Shown here in pieces: positions 11,316-20,378 of a stretch of DNA of 44,286 nt. Source of the stretch: Piscirickettsiaceae bacterium (GTDB lineage Bacteria > Pseudomonadota > Gammaproteobacteria > Nitrosococcales > Methylophagaceae); contig JAIBDZ010000012.1 in the NCBI GenBank assembly GCA_024685975.1, positions 1 through 44,286 on the forward strand. The letters run 5' to 3'. The notes under the pieces were generated by a model, which worked only from the letters and a program-made list of their open reading frames with translations, did no database searches and was not told the DNA's origin. Every line of letters starts with the position of its first letter. The stretch's first letter is position 1. Position numbers and translations under genes: made by a program.

Positions 11316-13034
11316 TTGTTATTTAAGTTAAGACATTTTTTTGCAGCAGAAGAAATACATCTTAGGTTGTACTTGTTAGCAACATTAACAGGACTAGCCG
11401 CGGGAGGGATTATTGTCCTATTTCGCTTGCTCATTGATCATAGCCAAATGGCTGTTTTCCCTTCAGGACAAGTGGAAGATTTCGGTCAGATGTCGTGGCT
11501 TTGGATATTAGGAATGCCCACAGTCGGCGGATTATTAATCGGTTTGTTATTTTATCGTTTAGATCGGCAACAACAAGGCACGGGTGTAATCCATGTAATA
11601 GAACGCCTGTCTTATCATGAAGGCCGAATGCCAATAAAAAACTTTGTACGCCAATTTATCGGTGGCGCGATTGCTTTAATCAGTGGTCATTCGGTTGGTA
11701 GGGAAAGCCCAAGCGTGCATCTAGGAGCGGCGAGCGGAAGTGGTTTGGCTTCGCAATTAGACCTTCCGAGTAATGCGACCCGTATTTTGGTGGCCTCTGG
11801 TGGCGCGGCGGCAATTGCAGCCTCGTTTGATACGCCGATTGCCGGTGTGATCTTTGCCATGGAAGTCATCATGATGGAATACCATATCGGCAGCTTTATC
11901 CCTGTTATTTTGGCGTCAGTCAGTGGCGCTGTTGTTGGTCGGGTTGTCTTTGATGCTCCCCCTTTTTATGGTTTGGTGGCGGGTCAAATGCAGTCTTTAT
12001 GGGAACTGCCTTATATTATTGCCTTGGGGTTATGTCTTGGTTTGTTAGCGGTTGGATTCATTAAAAGCCTGTCATTCTTCGCTGATTTTCAGGCGCGGTA
12101 TCCTATTTGGTTACGGACTACGGTTGCAGGTTTCTTGGTGGGTTGCGGCGGGTTGATGATGCCAGATGTCATGGGCATGAGTTATAACTTACTCAACACG
12201 GCTTATTTAACTGAACTTGCGATCGCCAGCTTGTTGATAATGCTGGTACTTAAATTGGTATTATCTTCGGCTTGCGTTGGGTTAGGTGTGCCGGGCGGTC
12301 TGATTGGGCCAACACTTGTCATGGGTGCTGTCGCTGGCGCGATATTAGGACATATTGGTCAACTATGGTTACCTGAATTGTCCTCATCGATTGGTTTTTA
12401 CGCCATGATTGGCATGTGCGCTATGATGGCCGCGACGTTAAAAGCACCACTGGCGGCATTAATGGCGTTATTAGAACTCACGGCTAATCCGCATATTATT
12501 TTACCTGGTATGCTCGCCATTGTTTTTTCGAGCATTGTGGTGGTAGAAATCTATAAGTTGGACTCTGTTTTTCTGGTTTTATTAAGAAAAAATGGCTTAG
12601 ATTATCGTAATACTCCACTAGCGCAGGCGTTGAGGCGTATTAATGTGACGAAAGCGATGCAAAGGAAGTTTGTTGAACTTGGTCAAATGATATCAAGAGA
12701 AGAAGCCAAACAAGCACTGGCATCCAACCCTTTTTGGATCATTATCACTCCAAGCGAAGGTGACAAGCGATTGATGTTGGCGGCAGATTTGGCATTAGCT
12801 TTAAACGAAGAAGGGGAAGACGAAGTGGATTTACTTCAAATCCCTGCATCACGGCGAAATTTAGCCAAAGTCTCATTCCATTTGAGCTTAGACGCGGCAG
12901 CGAAACAATTGACCCAAAGCGATGCTGAAGCGCTATATGTGACTAAACGAATTAGTATTTTAGAAGAACAGACAATGGGTGTTTTGACGAAAGAAAACAT
13001 CGAAGCCCAGTACCAGCTTGCATATGAAGGGTAA
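11316..13034 (+). CDS. ClC-family chloride channel/antiporter
   Basis: Integral membrane ClC protein of 572 residues with the characteristic mostly hydrophobic core (about residues 20-420) and a soluble C-terminal tail resembling CBS-type regulatory domains. The gating-glutamate motif, usually GREGP, reads GRESP (Gly128-Pro132), with the key glutamate kept. The later GVPGGLIGPTLVMGA segment matches the GxFxP region. The start is TTG with AAGG seven bases upstream. It probably exchanges Cl- for H+ or acts in pH/osmotic homeostasis; the exact ion and mode cannot be told. It lies just upstream of tRNA-Leu. Confidence 0.9.
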   Translation: MLFKLRHFFAAEEIHLRLYLLATLTGLAAGGIIVLFRLLIDHSQMAVFPSGQVEDFGQMSWLWILGMPTVGGLLIGLLFYRLDRQQQGTGVIHVIERLSYHEGRMPIKNFVRQFIGGAIALISGHSVGRESPSVHLGAASGSGLASQLDLPSNATRILVASGGAAAIAASFDTPIAGVIFAMEVIMMEYHIGSFIPVILASVSGAVVGRVVFDAPPFYGLVAGQMQSLWELPYIIALGLCLGLLAVGFIKSLSFFADFQARYPIWLRTTVAGFLVGCGGLMMPDVMGMSYNLLNTAYLTELAIASLLIMLVLKLVLSSACVGLGVPGGLIGPTLVMGAVAGAILGHIGQLWLPELSSSIGFYAMIGMCAMMAATLKAPLAALMALLELTANPHIILPGMLAIVFSSIVVVEIYKLDSVFLVLLRKNGLDYRNTPLAQALRRINVTKAMQRKFVELGQMISREEAKQALASNPFWIIITPSEGDKRLMLAADLALALNEEGEDEVDLLQIPASRRNLAKVSFHLSLDAAAKQLTQSDAEALYVTKRISILEEQTMGVLTKENIEAQYQLAYEG

Positions 13035-13051
13035 AAAAAGATAAAAAGGTA

Positions 13052-13080
13052 TCAACAAATGTAAAAACTTGCTGTATAAT
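13052..13080 (+). promoter_or_regulatory. Sigma-70 promoter for tRNA-Leu
   Basis: TCAACA at 13052-13057 and a consensus TATAAT at 13075-13080 are separated by 17 bases. Transcription would start a few bases before the mature tRNA at 13091. Confidence 0.75.
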
Positions 13081-13090
13081 GCTTCGGATT

Positions 13091-13177
13091 GCCTGGGTGG
13101 TGAAATTGGTAGACACAAGGGACTTAAAATCCCTCGACTTCACGGTCGTGCCGGTTCGACTCCGGCCCTAGGTACCA
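13091..13177 (+). tRNA. tRNA-Leu (anticodon UAA)
   Basis: A class II tRNA of 87 bases with encoded CCA. The acceptor arms GCCTGGG and CCTAGGT pair with two G-U wobbles. The anticodon stem is AGGGA/TCCCT with loop CTTAAAA, giving anticodon TAA. A long variable arm (CGAC/GTCG) and a T arm GCCGG-TTCGACT-CCGGC complete the fold. It is followed by a rho-independent terminator and is the presumed attachment site of the downstream island, because its 3' part recurs at 20379-20435. Confidence 0.97.
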
Positions 13178-13419
13178 ATATATTAAGGCCTCAGTAGTTT
13201 ATTCTGCTGAGGCTTTTTTATTGGGCGTGTATCCAATAAAAACTCAAACATTATCACTATATTAGGTTTGTCTAAATTAGCATCTGCTCGATGGGCTTCA
13301 ACTAGATGTAGGAAGATTTTTGTATGAATTGTAAAGCAAAAAATAATGCTGATCTGTTGTTAGGTTGCGATGCTGAACACGTGATCACAGGCAATATTTT
13401 TAGTCATTATCTAGCCTAG
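13178..13419. other. Gap between tRNA-Leu and the LuxR-type gene
   Basis: Holds the tRNA terminator and otherwise little. A 31-codon plus-strand frame at 13324-13419 (MNCKAKNNADLLLGCDAE...) has AGGA upstream, but I see no family match and consider it probably chance. Confidence 0.4.
13188..13220 (+). terminator. Rho-independent terminator of tRNA-Leu
   Basis: GCCTCAGTAG (13188-13197) pairs with CTGCTGAGGC (13204-13213) around a six-base loop and is followed by six T residues. Confidence 0.9.
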
Positions 13420-13920
13420 TTAATTTAAAAAATCTTCAAAAAACCATGCCGAAAAGGCATGTCGGCCGGCAACACCTGCCTTTTTATAGACTTCTGATGC
13501 TTGTTGGCGTACGGTTTTTTCTTTGGTGTCACGAATGGAAGCAATCTCATGAAAACTAAGCCCTTTTAGCAGTAATAAGGCTATTTGTTGTTGGCTCTCA
13601 CTCAACTTCCACTCATCAAATTGTTGATGGATAACTTGGCTGTATTCTTTCCTTGCATTATGAATCAATGCTGTTGAGCGATTTAATGATTGCTCTGTTG
13701 TTTTCAGCTCAGTAGCAAGATCTGCCAAATCACGTTTTTTTTGTTTCAGTTCTAGGACTAAGTAAATAATTAAAGCAATAGCCAAAGAGATGACAATAAA
13801 CTCTTCAACGATATGCCACCACGGGGCGGCATTGGCAATGTCCATGATGAAATCAATGATATTGGATATCATTACAATGATCATGATTGTAATGATGCTA
13901 GATGTTTTAAGATGAGGCAC
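13420..13920 (-). CDS. Membrane-anchored LuxR-type helix-turn-helix regulator
   Basis: A 166-residue protein with two predicted membrane helices (about residues 8-27 and 38-60), a coiled-coil stretch rich in K/E/Q (about 62-100) and a C-terminal LuxR/FixJ-type HTH (about 107-160; LLLLKGLSFHEIASIRDTKE then TVRQQASEVYKKAG). There is no receiver domain, so it cannot be a classical response regulator; signal sensing would have to go through the membrane or periplasmic loop. It is divergent from the metal efflux operon and is probably its regulator. The palindromic sites at 13953-13994 and 14044-14073 are candidate targets. Confidence 0.75.
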   Translation of the reverse strand: MPHLKTSSIITIMIIVMISNIIDFIMDIANAAPWWHIVEEFIVISLAIALIIYLVLELKQKKRDLADLATELKTTEQSLNRSTALIHNARKEYSQVIHQQFDEWKLSESQQQIALLLLKGLSFHEIASIRDTKEKTVRQQASEVYKKAGVAGRHAFSAWFFEDFLN

Positions 13921-13952
13921 TTCTATCCTTTACATTTAACAACTGAAACACA

Positions 13953-13994
13953 TGGGACATATGTCCTAATCGCCCATTTATGGGACATACACCC
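13953..13994. promoter_or_regulatory. Palindromic operator candidate upstream of luxR-type/efflux genes
   Basis: A perfect 12-base palindrome GGACATATGTCC sits at 13955-13966. A second imperfect copy beginning TGGGACATA (13981-13989) lies 28 bases from the first TGGGACATA (13953). LuxR-type HTH dimers bind such inverted repeats, and the site lies in the divergent promoter region. Confidence 0.5.
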
Positions 13995-14043
13995 AATATA
14001 ATACTACGTTAATTAACTTTACACTCAAGCTGTATTAAATTTT

Positions 14044-14073
14044 ATCTATTATAGTTGTAGTCAACAAATAGAT
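14044..14073. promoter_or_regulatory. Nested inverted repeat upstream of efflux adaptor gene
   Basis: Outer arms ATCTATT and AATAGAT enclose inner arms GTTG and CAAC around TAGT. It lies 27 bases before the adaptor start codon, where a repressor site or 5'-leader hairpin could act. Confidence 0.4.
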
Positions 14074-14099
14074 AATCAGTATTTAAAAAAGGTTGCCTC

Positions 14100-15185
14100 A
14101 TGCATCATGTCATAAGTCTGTTTTTGATTGTTATTTCAAGTGCTAGTTTTGCAAGTGATATCGTTCAGCTCTCTCCCGATCAAATTGCCAATATTGGTAT
14201 TGAGGTAGCACCGATAACATCTGTCACTGAGTCACAAACCAATAAACTGCCCGCTAGAGTAACGATTCCAAATAAGTCACAACGTGTTATCAGCGTACCG
14301 CAAGATGGTGTCATAGAAATTATGTTGGTGGCGGAAGGGGATAATGTCAGCTCTGGTCAAGATTTGGTTCAGATAAATAGCCCTCAAATACTATCTAATC
14401 AAAACGATTATTTAAATTCGCTTAGTCGTTTAGTTCGGTCCCAGCAAGAAATGCAGCGTGATAAAAGCTTATTTGAAGAAGGCATTATTGCAGAACGACG
14501 CTATCGCCAAGCGCTTTCAACTTATCAACAAGATAAGTCGGAAATGACGATGTACCTCAAAAAATTAGAGATGGCTGGAATGAGCATCAATGCCATCAAC
14601 GAATTGAAGACAACGCGTTCTCTTAACAGTAGCCTAGTAATAAGTGCGCCTACAGATGGTGTCATCATGAAGCAATTTGCTATTGCTGGCCAACGCTTAG
14701 CTGCTGCCGACCCACTGTATCAGATAGCTGAACTATCCACTTTGTGGATAGAAATTCACGTGCCTTTAGATGTCGCCGAACAAATTAACATTGATGATCA
14801 TGTAACCGTCTGTAATAAAACAGTTGAAGGCCAAGTTATCGCACTTGGACGCGAAGTGCATGCTGCTGATCAGGGTGTTCTGGTACGAGCTGAAATTAAC
14901 CGGCATACCGAGTTATTAACTCCGGGGGAGTTTGTTGAAGTTTGTTTTATTCAACAAGCAAATCAGCCTCAATTTGAAGTACCTCGCTCAGCTGTTTTTC
15001 GTCATGATGGTATTCCTGCTTTGTTTATTGAAACCAAAAATGGCTTTGTTTATACGCCAGTTGAGATTGTTAAAGACTATGGAAAGACCTTAGTACTTAA
15101 CGGTAGCCTATCACCACAACAACACATAGTTATTTCAGGCACAGCAACCCTAAAAGCCGCATGGCTTGGTTTGGGCGGCGAATAA
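14100..15185 (+). CDS. RND efflux periplasmic adaptor subunit (CusB/CzcB-like)
   Basis: Membrane fusion protein linking an inner-membrane RND pump to an outer-membrane channel. It has an N-terminal signal peptide (MHHVISLFLIVISSASFAS), a lipoyl-like half (VPQDGVIEIMLVAEGDNVSSGQ), a helical hairpin around residues 100-165 and the second lipoyl half (SAPTDGVIMKQFAIAGQRL), then beta-barrel and membrane-proximal segments. The 361-residue length is at the short end of heavy-metal adaptors. I see no Met/His-rich N-terminal metal-binding stretch, so CusB-type metal specificity is not shown. It is the first gene of a four-gene operon. Confidence 0.92.
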   Translation: MHHVISLFLIVISSASFASDIVQLSPDQIANIGIEVAPITSVTESQTNKLPARVTIPNKSQRVISVPQDGVIEIMLVAEGDNVSSGQDLVQINSPQILSNQNDYLNSLSRLVRSQQEMQRDKSLFEEGIIAERRYRQALSTYQQDKSEMTMYLKKLEMAGMSINAINELKTTRSLNSSLVISAPTDGVIMKQFAIAGQRLAAADPLYQIAELSTLWIEIHVPLDVAEQINIDDHVTVCNKTVEGQVIALGREVHAADQGVLVRAEINRHTELLTPGEFVEVCFIQQANQPQFEVPRSAVFRHDGIPALFIETKNGFVYTPVEIVKDYGKTLVLNGSLSPQQHIVISGTATLKAAWLGLGGE

Positions 15186-15220
15186 ATTAATATTGTTTTC
15201 TTAGCAATCAGGAATACGCC

Positions 15221-18200
15221 ATGCTGGCAAAACTCATTCAATTTTCTTTAACTCAACGTTTGTTAATGTTTCTGTTCATCATCGGTTTGATTGGTGCTGG
15301 CTGGCAAGCCTTCAATAAAACACCCATTGATGCTTTTCCTGATGTGTCATCGACACAAGTGAAAGTGATATTAAAAGCATCTGGGATGACGCCACAAGAA
15401 GTGGAATCTCGTATTACTTCACCAATTGAAGTTGAAATGCTGGGCATTCCACATCAACGAATGTTACGTTCAGTGGTTAAATATGGCTTAACTGATATTA
15501 CCATTGACTTTGATGAAGGCACTGATATTTATTGGGCTCGCCAACAAGTATCTGAACGACTTGCCAATTTACGCGATCAACTGCCTGCAGATATAACTGG
15601 TGGCTTAGCCCCCATGACTACGCCATTAGGTGAAATGTTTATGTTCACCGTAGATAGCGACACCATGAGTCTTACGGATCGTCGCGTCTTACTAGATTGG
15701 GTCATTCGACCAGCATTACGTAGTGTTCCGGGCGTGGCCGATGTTAATTCGTTAGGTGGTTTAGCAAAAACTTTTCAGGTCACTCCTAATATTTCAAAAT
15801 TATCAGCCCGGAATATTAGTCTCGATGATTTACAACAGGCGTTGGAACTCAATAATAAAAATGATGGTTCCGGCCGCATTAATGATGGTGAAGAGGTCTT
15901 GATTGTTCGGGCAGAAGGTAATATAAACGATCTGACTGAGTTAGGTGGCATTGTCGTCAAGCCGGACTTAACTGAGCCTGTATTACTCCGTGATGTGGCC
16001 GACATCAGTATTGGCAGTCTAACGCGTTATGGTGGTGTAACTAAAGACGGTCAAGGCGAAACAGTTGAAGGTTTAGTGCTTGGGTTGCGTGGTGCTAACG
16101 CCCGCGATGTAGTGAAAGATATTGAACGAACTCTAGCACAGCTTGAAACGACACTACCTGACGATGTCAGCATCAATACCTTTTATAACCGTGGTGATTT
16201 GGTTTCTAAAGCAATCTCAACAGTCAGCAAAGCTTTGGTCGAAGCCATTATTTTAGTCTTAGTGCTGTTAATCCTGTTTTTGGGTGATATTCGAGCCGCA
16301 ACAACGGTAGCACTGGTTTTGCCCTTAGCAGCAATGGTGACATTCATCATGATGCAACAATTTGGTTTATCCGCTAACTTGATGAGCTTAGGAGGGTTAA
16401 CTATTGCAATAGGTATGTTAGTTGATGCCGCCGTCGTTGTCGTTGAAAATATCGTGTCACAATTGGCTGATAGAGAAAAAGCCAAGGTTTTACCTCGTCT
16501 GCATCTTATTTACCGTGCCGTAAAAAGCGTTTCTGTACCCGTGACATCAGGTATTGCTGTCATTATTATCGTGTTTTTGCCGCTACTTACCTTGCAAGGG
16601 TTGGAAGGTAAACTATTCATTCCTGTGGCTTTAACCATCGTATTTGCATTAAGTGGCTCATTATTGTTATCGCTAACGGTTATCCCAGTATTGGCCTCAT
16701 TTTTACTCAAAAATGTCTCACATGACGAGCCGTGGTTACCTCGTACACTTAAAAAGCTATATGCACCAATATTAAATTGGTCATTAGCCCATGGCCGTAT
16801 AGTTATTTTAGTGGCGATTAGCTCTCTTTTAACAGCAGGATTTTTATATACCCAAGTCGGTAAAAGCTTTATGCCAACTATGGATGAAGGTGATTTGATT
16901 GTCCAACTAGAAAAGCTACCCTCGATAACGCTTGAGCAATCGATCAATTTAGATCAACGCGTTGAAGCCAAGATCCTGAACAAGGTGCCTGAAATTAGCC
17001 AAATTGTTGCCAGAACAGGCGCAGATGAACTCGGCTTAGATCCGATGGGGCTCAATGAAACCGATATGTTTTTAGTGCTAAAACCAAGAGAACAATGGCT
17101 TGTTGCAACAAAAGATGAGATCAAAGAACAAATTCGCCAAGTTTTGGCTGAATTTCCAGGTATTGCCTTTGGTTTTACCCAACCTATTGAGATGCGGGTA
17201 TCTGAAATGTTAACTGGCGTCCGAGGTGATCTCGCCATTAAAATTTTCGGTGATGACGGTAAAGAACTCAATAGACTCGCCACTGAAATTGTAAGCGTTG
17301 TTAATAATGTTGAAGGTGCTGAAGATGTTATAACCACTCAGACCGAAGGTGCTCAATATTATCAAGTTGCCATTAACCGTTTAGCCGCAGGTCGTGTTGG
17401 GCTCACTATTGAAGACATCATGCCACAACTTCGTCTACTTATTGAAGGCTCTGATGTTGGCACAATTTATCAAGGTGCAAGACGTACCCCATTGATCGTA
17501 AAAGGTGGTGACAACCTACGCTTATCACCCGTGGCGTTTTCTAATATCAGATTAACTACTGCTAATGGTGACAAAATTCCATTATCACTGATTGCTTCAC
17601 TAGAGCGTGTTAACGGTCCCGTATCTATCAAACGTGAAACTGGACAAAGAATGTCAGTGGTAGTCGCCAATGTGGCTGGTCGTGATTTGGTCAGTTTTGT
17701 TGATGAGGCCAAACAACGTGTTGCTGAAAACGTTAGTTTACCGACAGGGTATTCTCTGTCTTGGGGCGGTCAATTTGAAAACCAACAACGTGCAGCAAGA
17801 ACGCTTGCTATTGTCGTGCCTGTCGCCTTGTTGTTGATCTTTTTATTACTGTTTTCGACTTTTCAATCTATTCGTCAAGCACTGTTAGTTTTGAGCAATG
17901 TTCCTTTCGCTCTTGTTGGTGGCATCGTTGCATTGTGGTTAACAGGAGAATATTTATCGGTACCAGCATCTGTCGGCTTTATCGCTTTATTGGGTATCGC
18001 CGTTTTAAATGGCATTGTTATGGTCAGCTATTTCAATGAATTACGCGCTTTAGGCTTATCAATGGATCAAGTCGTTAGAGATGGTGCTATGAGACGTTTA
18101 CGTCCAGTGTTAATGACTGCAACAATAGCCGCTTTTGGTTTAGTTCCATTATTGTTTGCAACCGGTCCCGGTTCTGAAATTCAACGACCACTCGCCATTG

Positions 18201-18313
18201 TTGTGATTGGCGGATTAGTCAGTGCAACCTTGCTGACATTGGTGTTGTTGCCATTATTATTTAGACGTTTTGGTGTGGTCAGTTCTCAAGCAGACATGGA
18301 GAAACAACAATGA
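15221..18313 (+). CDS. Heavy-metal efflux RND transporter (CusA/CzcA family)
   Basis: Inner-membrane proton-driven pump of 1030 residues with the 12-helix RND plan: TM1 near the N-terminus, two large periplasmic loops and duplicated halves. TM4 carries AIGMLVDAAVVVVEN, whose acidic residue is needed for proton relay; this motif is closer to CusA than to the DFG-type CzcA. The periplasmic porter segment (TQPIEMRVSEMLTGVRGDLA and RTGADELGLDP) looks more like CzcA. Substrate, whether Cu/Ag or divalent Zn/Co/Ni, therefore cannot be fixed from sequence alone. It follows the adaptor by 35 bases and overlaps DUF3240 by four. Confidence 0.93.
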   Translation: MLAKLIQFSLTQRLLMFLFIIGLIGAGWQAFNKTPIDAFPDVSSTQVKVILKASGMTPQEVESRITSPIEVEMLGIPHQRMLRSVVKYGLTDITIDFDEGTDIYWARQQVSERLANLRDQLPADITGGLAPMTTPLGEMFMFTVDSDTMSLTDRRVLLDWVIRPALRSVPGVADVNSLGGLAKTFQVTPNISKLSARNISLDDLQQALELNNKNDGSGRINDGEEVLIVRAEGNINDLTELGGIVVKPDLTEPVLLRDVADISIGSLTRYGGVTKDGQGETVEGLVLGLRGANARDVVKDIERTLAQLETTLPDDVSINTFYNRGDLVSKAISTVSKALVEAIILVLVLLILFLGDIRAATTVALVLPLAAMVTFIMMQQFGLSANLMSLGGLTIAIGMLVDAAVVVVENIVSQLADREKAKVLPRLHLIYRAVKSVSVPVTSGIAVIIIVFLPLLTLQGLEGKLFIPVALTIVFALSGSLLLSLTVIPVLASFLLKNVSHDEPWLPRTLKKLYAPILNWSLAHGRIVILVAISSLLTAGFLYTQVGKSFMPTMDEGDLIVQLEKLPSITLEQSINLDQRVEAKILNKVPEISQIVARTGADELGLDPMGLNETDMFLVLKPREQWLVATKDEIKEQIRQVLAEFPGIAFGFTQPIEMRVSEMLTGVRGDLAIKIFGDDGKELNRLATEIVSVVNNVEGAEDVITTQTEGAQYYQVAINRLAAGRVGLTIEDIMPQLRLLIEGSDVGTIYQGARRTPLIVKGGDNLRLSPVAFSNIRLTTANGDKIPLSLIASLERVNGPVSIKRETGQRMSVVVANVAGRDLVSFVDEAKQRVAENVSLPTGYSLSWGGQFENQQRAARTLAIVVPVALLLIFLLLFSTFQSIRQALLVLSNVPFALVGGIVALWLTGEYLSVPASVGFIALLGIAVLNGIVMVSYFNELRALGLSMDQVVRDGAMRRLRPVLMTATIAAFGLVPLLFATGPGSEIQRPLAIVVIGGLVSATLLTLVLLPLLFRRFGVVSSQADMEKQQ

Positions 18314-18600
18314 TGTTATTTACGATTATTGCGCCACCAGCAATGGAAGAAGAATTAATCGACTGGTTATTAATGAGGCCTGATATTTCAGGTTTTATCA
18401 CCCAAAGTGCTCATGGTCATGGCAGTGGTCATCAAATGGCATTGGCTGAACAGGTAACCGGTCGTCGCCAGCAGATTACATTTATGGTTCAAATAAAAAA
18501 GCAATTAGCCGAAACAATATTAGCCGATCTAAAGCAATGCTTTTCTGGTAGTGGACTACATTATTGGCTAGTTCCTCTATTAGACAATGGTAGCATTTAA
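18310..18600 (+). CDS. DUF3240 PII-like protein
   Basis: A 96-residue protein of the DUF3240 family, which has a PII/CutA-like ferredoxin fold and is commonly found beside heavy-metal RND genes. A His-rich loop (AHGHGSGH, about residues 34-41) occupies the position expected for a ligand loop and could sense or buffer metal. It is translationally coupled to the pump gene (ATGA overlap). Its role as a cytosolic trimeric modulator of the pump is inferred from family and context. Confidence 0.8.
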   Translation: MMLFTIIAPPAMEEELIDWLLMRPDISGFITQSAHGHGSGHQMALAEQVTGRRQQITFMVQIKKQLAETILADLKQCFSGSGLHYWLVPLLDNGSI

Positions 18601-18672
18601 TGTCTTTTAGCTGCTTTTATATACTGTTTTTGCAATTTTAAAACCTAATAACAATATAAGGTACGTGCCATT

Positions 18673-19941
18673 ATGTGGTTTCGAAACAAATTAATTAGTG
18701 TATGTAGTGTGCTAATAATAGGGCATACATCGTTCGTATTAGCTGAAACGGATACCGTCGAGTATGCTTCAACAGTGACCCTATCGTCATTAACGCAAAA
18801 TGTATATGACATACATCCTGCTCTCCATAGTGAGCTTGCTCAACAACAACAAATCAATGCCAACGCCGACCTTGCAAATGAGATGTTTGCAGATGTAAGC
18901 ACCATTAACCTAACTCACCAGAATGATGTGCTCGGAAGTGGTAATGGCCTACAAGAATGGGAAGGTAGCCTTAATATGCCGCTCTGGTTATCAGGGCAAA
19001 AGCAACTACAACAGTCACTATCAGACAAAATGTCCGCCGTTTTACCTGCGTATCAGCAAAAAATTAAATTAGATGCTTCTGGAAAAGTTCGTGAATTAAT
19101 ATGGAAGGTCATCTTAGCTGACAATAAACAACAACAAGCCTTCCAAGCATGGCAAACAGCTTTAAAATTAAAACAAGATGTGGCGGCACGTGTCAAAGCA
19201 GGTGAGTTTGCAAAAGCCGAACTTTTATTGGTCAATACAAACGCCATTGAGCTGCATGGCCAGTATTTATTAACACAAGCAGAATTAAAGCATGCTTTAA
19301 AACACTATCAACAAATTACTGGGCAATCTACGCTACCCGAAGACTATGAAGAAACATTATTGATTGAGCCCAGTGCTGACTTATCACTTGATGCTTTAGT
19401 CGAACTCATTCAACAGCATCCTGATTTGGCACTACAAGATCAACAAATTGAAACCTTACGTACCAAGCAAGGACTAGCCCAATTTGATGGCGCTGTTAAC
19501 CCTATTCTTTCGGTTGGGGTTCGCCGCGAACGAGGTAATGATAATGAAAATTTTACTAACAGTATTGGGCTGGGAATCAGTTTTGCTTTAGATAGCAAGG
19601 TCTACCGTCGCCCATCAATGACCAATGCAGCCAAAGAATTAGCTGATGCCGAGATCGTTCGCCAAATATTGGCACGAGAGTTAAGTTTAACGCTATTTGC
19701 AAAGTTACATGATTTAGAAACCAAACAAGCTCAACTGCTATTAGCGATCGAGAACGATGAAACAACACAGCGCTATTTTTCTCTACAAAAACGTGCCTTT
19801 GAGTTAGGTGAAATTGATTTGGTTGATGTACTCCGAACCCAAGCACTTGCGAATAAGTCTCATAACCGTCAACAGCTTTTAAAGATAGAAATTAAACAAC
19901 TCATTGCTAATATTAATCAAGCAAGTGGGGCTATACTATGA
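18673..19941 (+). CDS. TolC-family outer-membrane efflux protein
   Basis: Outer-membrane channel of the tripartite efflux system; 422 residues, with a signal peptide ending near SFVLAETD. It shows the two long alpha-helical hairpin repeats typical of the family (Gln/Ala/Leu-rich coiled coils around residues 100-220 and 310-415) with beta-strand segments between them, for example PILSVGVRRERG. No lipobox cysteine is evident, unlike CusC. As the last gene of the operon it completes adaptor, pump and channel. AAGG ahead of the ATG is the ribosome site. Confidence 0.88.
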   Translation: MWFRNKLISVCSVLIIGHTSFVLAETDTVEYASTVTLSSLTQNVYDIHPALHSELAQQQQINANADLANEMFADVSTINLTHQNDVLGSGNGLQEWEGSLNMPLWLSGQKQLQQSLSDKMSAVLPAYQQKIKLDASGKVRELIWKVILADNKQQQAFQAWQTALKLKQDVAARVKAGEFAKAELLLVNTNAIELHGQYLLTQAELKHALKHYQQITGQSTLPEDYEETLLIEPSADLSLDALVELIQQHPDLALQDQQIETLRTKQGLAQFDGAVNPILSVGVRRERGNDNENFTNSIGLGISFALDSKVYRRPSMTNAAKELADAEIVRQILARELSLTLFAKLHDLETKQAQLLLAIENDETTQRYFSLQKRAFELGEIDLVDVLRTQALANKSHNRQQLLKIEIKQLIANINQASGAIL

Positions 19942-20378
19942 CGCTTGGTATCTGGTGTGTAAACTCGGGGGAAACAAGGTTGTGAGGCGTTGAACAAGCG
20001 TTTATGTTGCGGTTCTTCCATCTTGAAAAGTGGTGACTGAAGTTGCTTCATATTTTAGCTCTATAAGCTCATCGATGGTTTTATGAGCGATTTCGGTAGT
20101 CATTATCGGTGAATGCATCAACCTAAATTAGACCTTGATGAGTGCGGTTTTATTGTTCATGACGTGTCTTCATATGTTTTCCCGTTTAGTTTCTCTTTAA
20201 TACGTTTTATCAATAAAACGCTATCATAATATTGTTTTTTTTCTTGCTAGAGTTTTATGTGCCAATTTTGTACCGTACTTGTACCGCACAGGTTGATATT
20301 AGGGTTGTGTGAGGCAGTTTTTGATAAAAGTGAACGTTGTAAGTTCTTGATAATAAGGTTATTTAATTTTAAACCCTT
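19942..20378. other. Gene-poor right end of the island
   Basis: No gene of normal size is found. A minus-strand frame at 20002-20103 encodes 33 residues beginning MTTEIAHKTIDELIELK, protein-like in composition but truncated and unidentified. TTGTACCG occurs twice 11 bases apart (20268 and 20279), preceded by GTGCCAA. Helically phased repeats like these near a tRNA attachment site could be recombinase arm sites. This would fit a deleted integrase, but it is inference. Confidence 0.4.

Noticed and set aside
13324-13419. 31-codon plus-strand frame before the LuxR-type gene
   Set aside because: Only a weak ribosome site and no recognisable features; probably chance in AT-rich DNA.
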